Origin: Symsagittifera roscoffensis
Lineage: Eukaryota; Xenacoelomorpha; Acoela; Convolutidae
DNA: 64,000 nt
Assembly (NCBI RefSeq): GCF_963678635.1
Contig: NC_087062.1
Span: 15,365,789-15,429,788, forward strand
Direction: 5' to 3'
The notes below the pieces were generated by a model that searched no databases, was not told the DNA's origin, and saw only the letters and a program-made list of their open reading frames with translations. Shown here piece after piece: positions 11,311 to 22,924 of this stretch; position 1 is the first letter of the stretch, and each line of letters starts with the position of its first letter. Position numbers and translations under genes: made by a program.

Positions 11311-12579
11311 TATAACTTCACTCTTTTTTAGACAAGTTGGCTGAGCAGTTTAATTTGAAGTAATGAACAATAGTCGCGTGTTTGAACCCAGTACATCGGC
11401 GCGTGTTTGAACCCAATCCGGGCCCATGTTTTATGCAGTGTTTTTGTAGAAACAGTTTTTTTGATTTTTTACTTGATCATGGTCATAACTTATACAAATT
11501 TTGACCGTAAAATCACACCTGGGCGCGTCGGTTACCTTAAATAATTTGTAGACAAAATTTAAGGAATTTTCATAGATTATCATGAGAGTTTCTTGGTCGT
11601 TTTATTTATATCCTTGCCATCAAGTGAGCAATCAAGTTTGTGAATCATACTTTACTGCCAAATAAAGTGTTAAAAGGTAATTTTTGTACGATTTTGACAT
11701 TTTGGCTTTCAGAAATGACACAAAGTCTCTACAAAATGTCTCTCAGCCCCTTTTTCTATAAAACTATAATTTTCGCTAAAAAATTGATTGCCGAGTTGAG
11801 AGGAAACTTAACGATGAGAAATTTGTAAGTAAGATGTAGCATAAGGTGAATATCGCACACTAGTTTACAGTAGAACCCATAGAAAATTAACTGGTTAACG
11901 ACAAAAGCAGCAAAAATCATCAAGTTTTTTAGCAAAAGGCTATATAACAAATCAAAAAAAATGATTGAAACAAATAAAATTTTGAGCTCAGAAATCGAAA
12001 TTATCAAAGCCAGATTTTGAGCAAAATCCTATATAGCAAATCAAGAAAATATTTGATATAAATCAAATGACTACCTAAACCATTTCAAACTGCAACAGAA
12101 TTTGAATTATTTGGTATTTGTTATACTAGCAGACGCTATAAATATAAAATGAAAAAAAGATGGGCAATGAATAAATGCAACACATACTCATTAAGAAACA
12201 AATGAGATTAAGAAGTTTTCAGAAGGCTGTCTCAGTGTCGAGAAACATCAATTTATAAATTTTAGCTTAAGTCTAATTCCGAATGTCCGAACGAGGACTG
12301 CTAGCAAGGAGTAGTCTAATAAATGAAAGTTTCTTGGACGTTTCCTTGGCAAGAATGTTTAAGTAATCAAACAATCTGAAAAAAAAACTTAGAAAACTTG
12401 CATTGATTTTTTTCTGAATGACAATCATTTTTTTCTTCTAACCTTGTAACCATTTGATTCTGATTTTAAATAATTCATCATGTGAAAAATATCTGATAGG
12501 AAGAATTTTTGCGATGTCCCATGGGCAGATAGTATATAATAAAAAAATTTACCTCTGGTGAAACTCGGTCATGTTTTAG
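11311..12579. other. Intron 1 remainder
   Basis: AT-rich sequence between the BEL/Pao relic and exon 2. One exon-like block stands out: acceptor GGCTTTCAG, 11713-11825, donor AATTT|GTAAGT, with one open frame (MTQSLYKMSLSPFFYK and onward). Its entry phase (1) does not fit exon 1 (phase 2), so I do not include it in the gene. Otherwise nothing recognised. Confidence 0.35.
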
Positions 12580-12611
12580 TGCATTTGAGCTCGGAGCCAC
12601 AACCAATGCCA
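12580..12611 (+). CDS. Exon 2 of membrane-protein gene: signal peptide end
   Basis: This 32-base exon lies between an acceptor ATGTTTTAG and a donor GCCA|GTAAGT. In phase 2 it adds AFELGATTNA (predicted residues 17-26) and leaves one base (phase 1). The probable signal cleavage is after Ala21 or Ala26. The downstream acceptor at 12834 supplies two bases, making Thr27. The same frame is open further upstream to 12533, so a longer exon starting after another AG is possible. The short version is preferred because it matches the phase of exon 1. Confidence 0.6.
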
Positions 12612-12833
12612 GTAAGTAGTCAAAAATTTACTAAATAGTTGCTAAAGTGTTCAGAGTGCAGGCAAAAAAAATCGCAAAGCCGTCCAGTTAAAGTACTGCG
12701 GACACTCGTCGAAAAATTGAGACCGAACCCCTGCAAAGTATTAAAGAAAAAAAAACTTTTCTCAAAGAGCGTTTCTTTATTGCTCTAATGATGAGTTTTT
12801 TCCTACGTAATTTAATCTGTATTTGGTATTCAG

Positions 12834-12966
12834 CTGCTAAGATTGAAACAGAACAGCCTGACGAAGACGAGTTAAACAAGCCTTTCCTGATTGGAATGAT
12901 GCTTATTGCAGTTGCTACTTTCATCGTAGTAACATGTCTCCTTGTCTCCTACTGCAACCATGCCAG
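12834..12966 (+). CDS. Exon 3 of membrane-protein gene: acidic stalk and transmembrane helix
   Basis: This 133-base exon has an acceptor TTGGTATTCAG and a donor GCCAG|GTGGGT, entering in phase 1 and leaving in phase 2. It encodes predicted residues 28-70. First comes an acidic extracellular stalk (IETEQPDEDELNK, residues 30-42), then a 23-residue hydrophobic segment (about 44-66, starting FLIGMMLIAVATF) with no charged residue. A juxtamembrane Cys-Asn-His follows, with Cys61 and Cys67 as possible palmitoylation sites. The acidic side lies before the helix and the Arg at the exon 3/4 junction after it, as expected for a type I protein behind a cleaved signal peptide. The ectodomain is only about 20 residues, unlike receptor families with folded domains. 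The general form resembles small membrane adaptors, but I find no sequence homology and claim none. Confidence 0.68.
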
Positions 12967-13309
12967 GTGGGTTGAATTTTCAGACAATTACTCGCTACTC
13001 ATGGATTTTTTTCAGACAATTCCGTTCCTTATTTTGAGTAGTCTATTTTTCAGTTTATTTTCGACCTGTTATCTACAACGTGTTTTCTTTTTTACAAGCT
13101 GCGTGCTATACATAAACTAAAAATTTTGATTAACAATCGAAAAAATGTAGTTTTCAGTACTAATTTTCAGTAATTAACTTGAACAGAATTGTAAGTTGTT
13201 TTAATTTTCTACGCTGCTGTTTATTGCAAATCATGACAATAAACAAAAAATGATCTTCAATTTTCTGGAGGTAAAATATTCCAGTTTATAGAGAAAGAAC
13301 GTGATCAAA

Positions 13310-13489
13310 GGTAGCTCGACCCCCTGCCGACTCATAGGGTCCCTCTTTGTACTATTTTGAGATAGGATCTTTTTAGTGCTTTGGAAAAAATCAAAAATCA
13401 AATTAGTTGACCTATAAAAAAGTCGACAAAATGTTCGACATTTTTTGAAAATCCCCCCGCCCCTCGAGAAAATCCTAGATCCGCCCCTG
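13310..13489 (-). mobile_element. MITE fragment, CAGGGGCGGATC-ended
   Basis: The right terminus reads GATCCGCCCCTG (reverse complement CAGGGGCGGATC). It is followed inward by a C-rich block and the phrase caaaatgttcgacatttttt seen in the family. The left edge near the C-rich word gaccccctgcc is approximate. Located in intron 3. Confidence 0.55.
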
Positions 13490-13669
13490 ACAAGGGCGGA
13501 TATAGAAAGAGGCATATCTTCAAAAAAAGTTTTAAAATTTTGTCGATCATTGTTAAGGTCTCAGATCACTAATGAAACCCGATTTTGCGAAAATCTTTTG
13601 ACCGGAAATGCATGTCAAAAAAAAATTTTCAGGCAAGCTCTCCCCTTTAAAATTAGCATACACTGCGCC

Positions 13670-13900
13670 TGTATAGTGCACTGCTCCATGCACAGTCTAC
13701 TACAACTCAACAACTCCAGACTGATTGTGTGTTACAGGCAAATACGTATGCAACAACCAGCAACGACAAAAAAAAATTCAGCACACAGAAATTACAAATT
13801 TACAAACAGAAAAAGAAGAATTTTTTATCAGCTCTTGTAACAAAACAAGGAAACTGATTCAATCTAAAACTTTGAAATACAACAGAGTCCTTTCATTTTT
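13670..13900 (+). repeat. Left LTR of BEL/Pao relic (decayed)
   Basis: Shares with 17886-18110 the ordered words gtgcactg, agtctact, the stretch caaatacgtatgcaac (copy 2: caaatttgtatgcaac), gaccag-like and gtaa(c/t)aaaacaagga. Identity is low to moderate, so the insertion is old. The 3' limit is approximate. Confidence 0.55.
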
Positions 13901-14399
13901 AAATTTACTGGCACTCAGTTTTTCAACGTGCCTAAAATTAGCAAGAAAAGCTTCCTGATCTGCTTAAAAAAATCCTGGGAGCTAATAGCAAAACATTGAA
14001 AAATTGTGAGTGTTTTTGTTTGGTTGGTTATTAATTTTACCAGTTTAACAAACTTAACGTCCTCATTACCTCAATAGTTCTGGTAACTGATGTAATGTTT
14101 CACGTCCTAATTTCGTGAAAAGAATTTCTCTCACTCTAGTACTAGAGAGACTAATACATGTTTCCAGAGAACTCTGATATTTTGTTTACATCTGAGACTT
14201 GAAATTAAAAATTTATAATTACTTGGTTTCTCTTCTAGTGCTAGTTTAAGATCTACGAAGAAACATAAACCCTCCCAGAAACACCAGTCGCCAAGCATTC
14301 GACAGCTGAACAACCCGGTCAACAACAAGATCACGCATTTTAAAAGCAACGAACTCATCGACAGCAAATGAGAGCAATTGGAACTCTCCAATCGAACAA

Positions 14400-14960
14400 C
14401 AGCAACACGCGACAGTTACTCCACAACTAAGTAGTTTTGCAGCATTACATTATCCTCCACTCAGTTTGGCGCCACACACAAAAACGTCGTTAAAGCGCCG
14501 TGATTGGTACCAGCATCAATATCAACAACCAGGCAGTCATCACTACTGCCAAAGTTCTAGCTTGAACTCCGATGCCAAAAACTTAACCCTTTTGAAAAAC
14601 TTGACAACAAATTGCGCTCATCAGGCTATCGACGGATACTCATGCAACAGCGGTATTTTTGCAAATGCTCTTCAAGAACTTGAGATACGATTTGAAAGCA
14701 GACATAAATGTGTGCCAATACATAAACAAACTACAGCTAACCCGGGTGTCTGCGAATCAAAATAAGCAACCGTTTTTGGAGATTTCATAATTCGTTAGCA
14801 ATTTTGTGGAAACGTGTCAAATGCTTGAGTTTACGGACAAGCAAAACTGTAAATTTTCTGGAAAGTTGGTAGCCAACAAAATTCTGCCGTTTGAGCCACT
14901 TCACTGGACCCGATATGTAATTAACAACAACATTCAGCTGCCTCGCCTCATTATATCAAT
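14400..14960 (+). pseudogene. BEL/Pao gag relic
   Basis: A 99-codon frame at 14466-14765 contains CAHQAIDGYSCNSGIFANAL followed by QELEIRF. This matches the BEL/Pao gag pattern of (L.G.A..AI.GL....NY..AL..L..RFG). The next stretch (about 14810-14930) in another frame reads LEFTDKQNCKFSGKLVANK, matching the following gag helix region. Breaks between the pieces make it non-functional. A minus-strand frame at 14391-14131 is a shadow. Confidence 0.6.
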
Positions 14961-15519
14961 TCCAGTCAATAGCCTAGAAATTTAAGTTTAGCCTGTGACT
15001 ATTTCAATCAGGCGAGTTTCTTTTTTTCGTATAGTGAAGAACGAAACAGTGAACATTAAAACATCTAAAATTGCGGCAGCTAGACTCCAGTACCAGAATT
15101 TTGGAAAACACAAAAAGAGCTCAAAATGATCCTGTGTTTTTATGATACGGATCATCCACTCGCACATCATTTTCAACAGAAATACTTTCCAATTGACGAC
15201 AAGAGAAAAATTGGACACCAGATGTTTTTATCTGAATTGTCCTGAACAACTCATGGTAAGATTTAAAACCCAAAGCAACACGCTTCCTTTGCAGCAGACA
15301 GCATCACATAAGCATTCATCAACGGCAAAACTAGAACAGCTGTCTCCACTAACCACAGCAGCCGCCTTCAGATAGATCGGAGGAAATAAAACCATTCAAC
15401 GACAGCAGAAACGCTTCTCGAGTTCGAGGCTTCTTCATGCAACTGTAACTATTTGTTCTAGAATAAAAACTTTTTTTTTACTTTACACGCCATTTCGAAC
15501 GTGATAGTTATCTGCTTTA

Positions 15520-15905
15520 ATTGACATTCGTCTTGCTTCAGCTGGAAAGAAGCCTCAAAAACAAAGATATTTTTATCCCGGGAGTTCAAGACTTGAAGCG
15601 CACCAAGGCACCGCCAGTTAAACTGACCACCCTCACGTTAGGAAATATCAGCGTAGAATCTTTAAGTGCTCAGCAAACTAAACCTAGAGGAAGTTCAACC
15701 AGAGTACTTGACAAGCATCTGCCTTAGCTACAACCATCTAAAAGACTTAAAATATCCAGATGTCGACAACAACCAAGTCTTAATTCTCAATGGAACGGAC
15801 CACCCTGACCTTTTTACATCTAAAACAACAACATAAAGACTCAAAAACACACCGCATGAAATTTCTCTGCTATTTGGTTGGACAATTCGTGAAAAACTCA
15901 AAAAA
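15520..15905 (+). pseudogene. BEL/Pao protease region relic
   Basis: Near 15728-15810 the frame reads NHLKDLKYPDVDNNQVLILN then GTDHPDLF. This matches the family block (HL..I..P.....VDLLIG.D.P.L). It is followed by TPHEISLLFGWTI (family P.A..T.LGW...G). The catalytic D-S/T-G motif expected upstream in 15520-15720 is not clear. Confidence 0.5.
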
Positions 15906-16639
15906 ATAGAGCTCCCAATCTACTCTTCTCTCTCATCAGAGCTATCCGCGAAAACGCAGAGCTCTCCGAATAACTAACATTTACTTGGGGAATGGAACTC
16001 TGCGTTACCTCTGCGGAAGAAACTCTCTCCAAAGATTAAAAAACACGTTTTCGACTTTTTAGCACACTGTCATACCTACACGGAATGACCGTACGATGTT
16101 GAAACTCCGTGGAAGCCATTTGCCTTCATTCTGATTCATTCTCACATTTTCTTTGATGCGACTCAACGCTCCGACAAGCTTTCATTGTACACGGATTCGA
16201 TCACAACTGCTGGTATGAAGAGCTACATTCGTAACCTTCTATGCAAAGAACATGCCTCAACAGAATGTGAACTGTCTGAAAATAGAATGATCAACTAAGT
16301 AAACCTTGAAACGCCGCAGAGTATCAATCAAGATAGTGAAGTTCAAAAATGTTTGAGGACGGAAAAATCCCCCTTGCATGGACTTTGAAAAATTGCGGAC
16401 ACTGTTTATAACCACCCAGCTAGTTTTTTTACGAGTATACTGGGTGATTTTTGGCTCTATATAACCGCTAAGCGTGGAACATCAAAAGCCAATGTCCACA
16501 GACCAAATCACTCACCGACTCCCGCGAAACTCAGGGACCCCTTCAGATTACCCACCCGAGTATACCCGAAGTCCACTCCAAGCTGACTCTTGGATTCTTT
16601 TAGCTGGATAAAAAAAATATTGGCGTATTTCGGCTTCTC

Positions 16640-17010
16640 TCAAGTAAAAGAATCTTGGTTTCTCTCAACTATGTAAAATATAGAACAAATATTACGAGCG
16701 ACAATGCCATCAACTGAACCCAAGAATTCTAACCTGAATTTATCCACTACCATCATTTGGATTTTCATCAGAAGAATCATTCGTTTTTCAACAATCTGGT
16801 TTTTGACATTTTTCGACAAGCATCTCATCTCGAACAAACAATATGGAGTGGTTCTTGTCTGCATGACTACTCGGGCAGTGCATCTGCAAATGTGTCGGGA
16901 TCTATAACAGACGCATTTCTAACAGCCCTCCGCCGCAGAAAAGAAAAGATGATCATCCTCGACAGCTCCGAAACACTTTTTGCAAGAGTCTATCTTAAAC
17001 TTGCTTTCCA
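16640..17010 (+). pseudogene. BEL/Pao integrase core relic
   Basis: Two overlapping frames (16704-16907 and 16757-17122) contain the family blocks SFFNNLVFDIFRQASHL (compare RPF...G.DYFGP), KQYGVVLVCMTTRAVHLQM (compare YGV.FTC..TRAVHLE) and ITDAFLTALRRRKEKMIILD (compare STDAFL.ALRRF...RG.P..I.SDNGT). The match is strong enough to name the family, but the D-N-G residues are lost and frames change between blocks. Confidence 0.7.
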
Positions 17011-17885
17011 GTCAGGTTTTGACCTTGAACACTCCGCTTATTTTAGGTGGACAACCCGTTCGACTTTAAGAAAATCTAAGTCGTTCGCGTTGATTTCCAG
17101 ATCTCATCAGACGATCGTGTAGCATAACAAAACAACAATCGAACACACCGTAAAGCTGTTCAAGTCCCAATAAAATGCCTTGTCCTTGTGTATCCAGACA
17201 AATACATCCAGCAGTCGGCAACAAAAATCAGCAATCAAATTGATTTGTCATCTTTAACGCCAACAGCTTGACCTGTAAGGAAGGAAAACTTGCCAGCATT
17301 GTTTTTCTAAACAGCAACCAAATCCTAGGCTACACAAGTGCGACATACTCCAACAAGGATACCCGAAATTTAGAAAAAAAATTTATTGCCTGAAGACTTC
17401 AACATCAGAACCCTGATACCCAGCAACAGTGTTTTCTTCTCGGGAGCGTATTCTCATTATGCTGATTAAACTTATAATATGCGCTCAACTTCTCCATCTG
17501 CAATTATTATGCAATTGTGACTCCAACATGCATTTTCTTGTATAACGACATTGACTTGCCAATCTTCTTAGTTCTTTAGATTGCATCTCCTTAAAAGCAG
17601 ACTTCTCTTGGCAAAATAATCAGAAGAACGTCGCGGAAACATTGAATAAAGACTCAAAACACCAAGTTAATATAATTTTGACAGCCGTTGAAACTCCATC
17701 TTAACAGAAGATAAACTCCATCTTAACAGCCTAGAAACCTCATTTCGACCACAAACAGGTTACTTACAGACAATTGATGAAAACCAAGCTAAGACACTCG
17801 CCTCAAAAAGGCTTAGAAAAAGACTAAGGGACACCCCACCTTCAACCCTCTCTCAGTTTTTTTGCGATTGCAAATTAGGACTGGC

Positions 17886-18110
17886 TGTACCGTGCACTGT
17901 TTTTTGAAGAGTCTACTGCAAATAGGCAAATTTGTATGCAACGACCAGAAACCACACGAGTTTGTCAATTCGCAAGTTTCTTATAACCAGAACGTTTATC
18001 TGACTCAGAATCATCAAAACTAAAACCAATTTAACTTTTTATTGGCACCTGTAATAAAACAAGGAGAGTAAACATTACAAATGCTTGAAATATAGCTAAA
18101 TCTCTACGTT
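17886..18110 (+). repeat. Right LTR of BEL/Pao relic (decayed)
   Basis: Counterpart of the left LTR, aligned by the same ordered words. A MITE-like fragment (about 18120-18260) and then unit A1 follow it. Confidence 0.55.
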
Positions 18111-18119
18111 TTCGAGTTT

Positions 18120-18331
18120 TGAAACGTTTTTTGGGTTGGTTGTCAAAAAAAAGATGTCGAAAAATTCCAATGAGGGACCCTTTGAGGGGTCGCATCCCTG
18201 CCCGGGTTTATCAAAATGCTAATCCTTTATATTTTTTATGTTTCAAAGCGGACTTTTTTTGTAAAGTTCATTTTTACCCTAAAGTTTATGGGTTGTGTTC
18301 GTAACGGAACTAAAGTAACCAAGACCTGGGT
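18120..18331. mobile_element. Probable MITE fragment
   Basis: Contains gatgtcgaaaaattcc, then gagggaccctttgaggggt and a C-rich word, resembling the internal part of the CAGGGGCGGATC family. Ends unresolved. Confidence 0.3.
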
Positions 18332-19569
18332 TTAATCAAAGAAGCTATCAGGGTTGAAAGCTGTTTGAAACACCATGTATAGGAAACGAACTGAATTGTT
18401 TTAGATTTGTCTTACACAAACGATATAACGGAAGTATCGAAGTTTTGAGTTTTGGAAAAAGCTTATTGAACAAATTTTAAAATTTGAAAAGGTAATTACT
18501 TAGGCGTTGAATCAGCCATAAACAAAGTTCCATTCAAAGGTACAGTTGTTTTGAAGGTTTTCGAAAAAAATTATCCAGTGATTTGGTTATGCACACAAAA
18601 AATCAAAACGTGCAATTAAAAAATTTCGAAACTGTGTTTTAGTACAAAATACGTTTTGTAGATTAAAGAAAAACACGTTTTTTTCGAACTTTTTTGAAAT
18701 CACATCCAATCCAGCCATAAAAAAAATGCTAGTCATACTTTTTCTATATATGGAATTTGTATGATTAATATTTTGCTACACCGACCGATTTTCCATACAC
18801 CTAGTTTACATGTTTATAGTTTTTACACCTAGAATTGTATAATTAAATTTACTGGTCTATATGGAGGTCATTCCGCGTGAAAAGAGGAGTGGACGTCCCC
18901 TTCACCCCAAACTTCCTAAATAACTCCCTGAAAGTGTGGGATATATATGCTTTGGTTGGTTTTGTTTATTCAGACCGATTTTAAAAATTTGCTGCATGGG
19001 GAGAGTGATCCCTTGACGTCCGCGGGTAATCGGAAGTGGCACGCACACCACTATACTAACTTTACTATATGGTCCCTCTGAATCGAGTCTGAATCTCGTG
19101 TTACACTATCCAGTATTACGAAATCGTTCCAAACTGAATTGATGCAAGCTAATTAGTCGTCCTTATTCCACATGCAGTCAAAATTTCATTTTCCGAAAAC
19201 TATTTCAAAAAAATAAAGGGCAGTCGAAAAAAATAAAGGGCTTTGCCCTAATTTCTGAGCAGTCATTTCTATGATATGAGCGAAAAAAAAGAAAAAAAAT
19301 TCTTATTTTTCCTCTCTTTCTTTGCTAGGTTTTCATGCGCCTTTTGCTATTGAACTCCACGCTCTTTTCACTGTAAAGCGTTTTATCCGTCGAAAGTAAT
19401 CGAAGAGGCTAAAACGGGAAACGGGAGGGGGCAACATTTGCGGTTTAAACTTGCCTTGATGCGAGTTTTCTTGAAACGATTTTTCAAGAGAGCTTTAAGC
19501 AAAAGGATGAGCTGACTGCGATTAATCATGAGACTGATAAATAATTGAAAATATCATTTGTTGCAACAG

Positions 19570-19627
19570 GACTCAGGCGCCGAGAAGTGTAAAATCAGAT
19601 CAGCCAGACGAATACCCCTTATGATTC
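19570..19627 (+). CDS. Exon 4-like block in unit A1 (frame altered, alternative acceptor)
   Basis: Homologous to exon 4 in A2: same acceptor (TTGCAACAG) and donor (GTAAGT), but 58 bases instead of 51. Used whole after exon 3 it meets TGA at 19622-19624, giving a tail of about 18 residues. A second acceptor, AGATCAG at 19603, would leave a 24-base exon (19604-19627) reading QTNTPYD. Its phase fits both exon 3 and the A1 tail exon, making Ser at each junction. Which form is used, if any, cannot be told from sequence. Confidence 0.4.
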
Positions 19628-19828
19628 GTAAGTAATGAGGACTGCTGTTATGAGCGAAGGTCAGACTCGTAAATAACTTATCTGTAATAAAAATTAGCTT
19701 GAAACTTTCAAATTTCAGAGTATTGGGTTAAGTTAGGATGAAAACACATTGTGAAATTATTTTTGTCCGTTCTCCCCGAGAATAACCATCTAAATTGACA
19801 AATAAAGTGCTTGCCAATATTTTTTTAG

Positions 19829-20021
19829 CGCGAAAACGTCAATTGCGGATCCGAATGACTACGTCAATCACCCAAAAAGCGGCAACCACGAAACAGGGCA
19901 GCTCTCAACAGAACAAACAGAGCAGCTCTCAGAAAAAACAGAACAGGGCAGCTTTCAAGGAGGTTCTATTAAATCGGGTTGCAATGCCCACAGTAACTAC
20001 CCGGTTGTCCATTCGGGTTAA
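19829..20021 (+). CDS. Alternative tail exon (A1 copy) of membrane-protein gene
   Basis: Follows the acceptor ATTTTTTTAG, and in phase 2 it reads 63 codons to TAA 20019-20021. It begins AKTSIADPNDYVNHPKSGNH, so it holds one tyrosine in a DYVN context (Y-x-N). Alignment to the A2 tail is clear at the end, where the sequences read GSFQGGSIKSG (A1) and GGFQRSSFNSG (A2). A1 also has an in-frame internal expansion of related 13-18 base units (EQTEQLSEKTEQ). Staying open through many substitutions and an indel suggests selection, or an origin too recent to have decayed. AATAAA at 20393-20398 may end this isoform. It would need the 24-base exon 19604-19627 to join exon 3 in frame. Confidence 0.55.
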
Positions 20022-20392
20022 ATTGATTCTGATTATACTGATTATCATAAATACAGCAGATATAAACATTATAGAGAATTATGTAAACAACAGGTTTGGA
20101 TAAGAATTTAGTTAGTTTGAAATTTGATTATAGCGAAACTGGACTCATGTTGGTTACAAAAGCTTTGAAAATATATAAAATGACATTGTTTTTCAGAACA
20201 AGAGTTAATAATCTGTCTTGTCTTCTCCCAACTTGTGACAAAAAATTTATTCAGCGACATATTCCTGTTTTTCAGAAAAGTCTTTAATAATTTTTTCTAC
20301 CAGCTGAAAGAACTTAATGTCGGGACTAATCTTTTACCAGACCAAATTTTTATCATCAAAATCAAAAAATGAGTCGTTTAGCAGACCAATGT

Positions 20393-20398
20393 AATAAA
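20393..20398 (+). terminator. Candidate polyadenylation signal, A1 tail
   Basis: AATAAA 372 bases after the A1 stop codon, conserved at the same place in A2. Confidence 0.35.
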
Positions 20399-21245
20399 AC
20401 TGATCCATAATTGATTGACAGACGTAAAAACACGCTCACTTTTTGGTCAATCTTACCTATATTAAACGATTTGTCAACAAAACTGCAAACTTCAGAAACA
20501 TAATAGTCTAATTTAGCGGCAAAACACAAAGTTTACGCGCACAATAACACTCGTATCGCATGTTTGCGCAGCGGAGCAAGCAATCGCTAGTCGCCAATAC
20601 AGTGCCGAAAATTAAGGATAATTGAAGTATTTGAGTTCTGTTTGCAAATTGCTGACAATTTTTTGTTGGAGCAAAACCGAGAAGAAAATTCAAGTTAAAT
20701 GTTTGTTCAGAAATAATTAAGGCGCCGCGCTTGGGGAATTTTTGTTTGTTCAAAAGCGGCATCAATTAATGTGACCATTTTTGATCACTTCCAATGACTT
20801 GATTTGATTTACTTGTCACTGATTTGGAATCAGTAAAAACAGTTTTCGAAATTTATTTCGGAACTGTTGAACTACAATTTTTTTGGCATTGTTGTAGATC
20901 GGCACTGTTGTACTGACCCGTTTTAAATTAGCGGTCTGACTTGCTAATTTTTCTGAGTCTGCTAAAAAGGTTGGTCTGCTAACCGGTCTGCTAAAATCCT
21001 TAGCACCGTTATTGTCGTTTGCTGAAGTATTAAATTATTCTTCACTTGTGATCGTTTTGTTAAATTTCGATATGTTTACAAGTTATGATTTGTCATGGTG
21101 GGTATTCACAAGCACCAAAAAGAAAAGTCAGTCCCATTTGTTCTAGAATAAAAAGTCAAAATTTGAGTTATAAAAAAAAACAAATCAATTGACCAAAGAC
21201 TACTAAGCCGACTATTTCAAGCTTTTGGCTTAAAGTCACCTGATA

Positions 21246-21279
21246 GCGCGCTATGTGCGCATCGCCGCTTTGCGGCGAT
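21246..21279. repeat. GC-rich double hairpin in A1
   Basis: A GCGC-GCTATGT-GCGC stem is followed at once by ATCGCCGC-TTT-GCGGCGAT (8-base perfect stem, 21261-21279), in otherwise AT-rich DNA. The A2 counterpart is 26858-26889. Confidence 0.75.
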
Positions 21280-22552
21280 TAACGGCTTTGAATTTTTTAT
21301 AGAGTCAACTCCGCGGTTTAGTTTTCTGCTGTTTGAACAGTAGTTATTTAATTTATTAATTCTCCCTATTGCAATTCAACGAATCAGAAAATGAATTAAA
21401 TAATTTTGGTATAGATGGCATCAGTTTTTTATTTTGGAACAATGGGACTTCACTATTTGCCATGATTGACCAAATTGAGATAAGTAAAACGCGCAAAAAT
21501 TCCAACTCTTGATATCAAGAAGCAAATGAGGCGAATTAGTTTACCTCAGAAATCATTCAAAATTGAACTGAGGCACGCTAATTGGACCAAACTTAGTGAT
21601 AATACATGCATCATTTATCACGTTTTAGCATACTTTGGTTGTGGGGGAATAATTTTTCTTTTTCAGAATTAATTTTAGAAAATTGAAGTTGCAACTTAAA
21701 AACGCAGTTGAAACATTCGAGGTTTGACTGAAATTTGGATTGAAGGTGAAAGTTATGAAAGACAGCAAGGCCCAAAAAAGATCGAAGGCGATTCAATCTC
21801 AAAAAATACTCATCTACTCGTTTAAGGATTTTCGCATGACATCTATGTCGAGGAAAAATTTCAAATTTTCAGTCAGACAGTATTTTGAGAAAAATAGTTT
21901 TTCTGTCCAATGCGCCACTGATCGACTGTAGACTTGCTGTGCGCAAAATTAACTGCGCAGCCGGGAACTTGTTTCTGTCGATTTCATAACTCTAACAACC
22001 GTCTCAAGCACTAAGATTTTTAAATATTTTTAACGAAGTAGATCAAGAAAAATTTGACGAAACGGACCCGTTTATGAAAAGCGGCCAAATAAAATCCAAT
22101 TTTCAAATCCAAAAAAATTACACTCTAGACAGGAATTTTGTTTCAATTAAATATTTCTTAACATCTATTAAAATACTTTTTTTTCAAAATTTCAAATTGT
22201 ACTTTTTGACAGTCGGGCGAGAAGTCAAATTTTTTATCATTAGTTCCATTCATGGAAACATTCAATCGCGGTGAAATAACAATCTGAAACATCTGGGAAC
22301 ATAACTCGGAGGTTAATTCTTGAAGCATGTTGAATGATTTTTGATGCATTGATCAAGACATGTTCAGTTTCAAATTCAGCTGTTGAATATAAAAATGACC
22401 AGATGCAACGAAAATCATTTGAGAATCGGGTGTTTTACGCGTTGAAAGTAAACTTCAGGAAAACCAACTAATTGAAATTACAATAAAGTGTTTTCAAAAT
22501 AACAATTAAAAATTAAGCTAAACGCAAGAAAATAATTTTTGCGATAATTGAT

Positions 22553-22924
22553 TGAATTGAATTCCCCGCCCCTGTTTCTCAAGTTTGGAATAATTTTTAA
22601 ACAATTGCTTTGCTTTTCTTCGTAAGTGCATTCATACAAAAGTGCATCCATGTTTTGTTAGTACTGAACTTAGCGCTGAATAGATTTATTAGTTATACTT
22701 AAATAAATAAAGATGGGTATGCCATTTCACTGTGTATTTTGATTTGTTTTATCTGGACTTTTTTTTTACTGAAGGGGATATAATGTGAGGTTAGAAATAT
22801 TTTTCCAATAGTTTGATAATTTGATCCTCTTTTAAATGGTTAATGATAGCGTAAATAGCGCTAATATTCTGCGCTTCATAGTTTGTTGATAGATATGCTT
22901 TATGGTTTGTTGATCCGAGGTGCT
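22553..22924. other. Unassigned DNA between A1 and B1
   Basis: AT-rich, no feature recognised. Contains two near-copies of a tagtttgttgat word around 22880-22910. Confidence 0.4.

Larger units (their letters stand above)
13670..18110 (+). mobile_element. BEL/Pao retrotransposon relic with diverged LTRs, in intron 3
   Basis: Bounded by two related sequences starting TGTATAGTGCACTG (13670) and TGTACCGTGCACTG (17886) that I read as decayed LTRs. Between them lie gag-like, protease-like and integrase-like remnants in the correct order on the + strand. The distance from protease to integrase is only about 0.8 kb, so RT and RNase H have been deleted. No frame is intact. It lies between exon 3 and the A1 tail exons, in the same orientation as the host gene. 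Confidence 0.7.
18332..22552. repeat. Repeat unit A1 (pair with A2, 23953-28157)
   Basis: A 4.2 kb segment beginning taatcaaa followed by gctatcagg and ending near gataattgattg. It is collinear with A2 at an offset of about 5.6 kb, with many point differences and small indels. It holds the A1 tail exons (19570-19627 and 19829-20021), a D-family fragment near 19130-19285 and GC-rich hairpins near 21246-21279. Apart from the exons I see no coding sequence in it. Confidence 0.9.

Noticed and set aside
11713-11825. Exon-like block with acceptor and donor in intron 1
   Set aside because: Its entry phase does not match exon 1, and including it would break the frame into exon 2. Peptide not distinctive.
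16640-16864. Minus-strand 74-residue frame
   Set aside because: Antisense shadow of the BEL/Pao integrase relic on the + strand.
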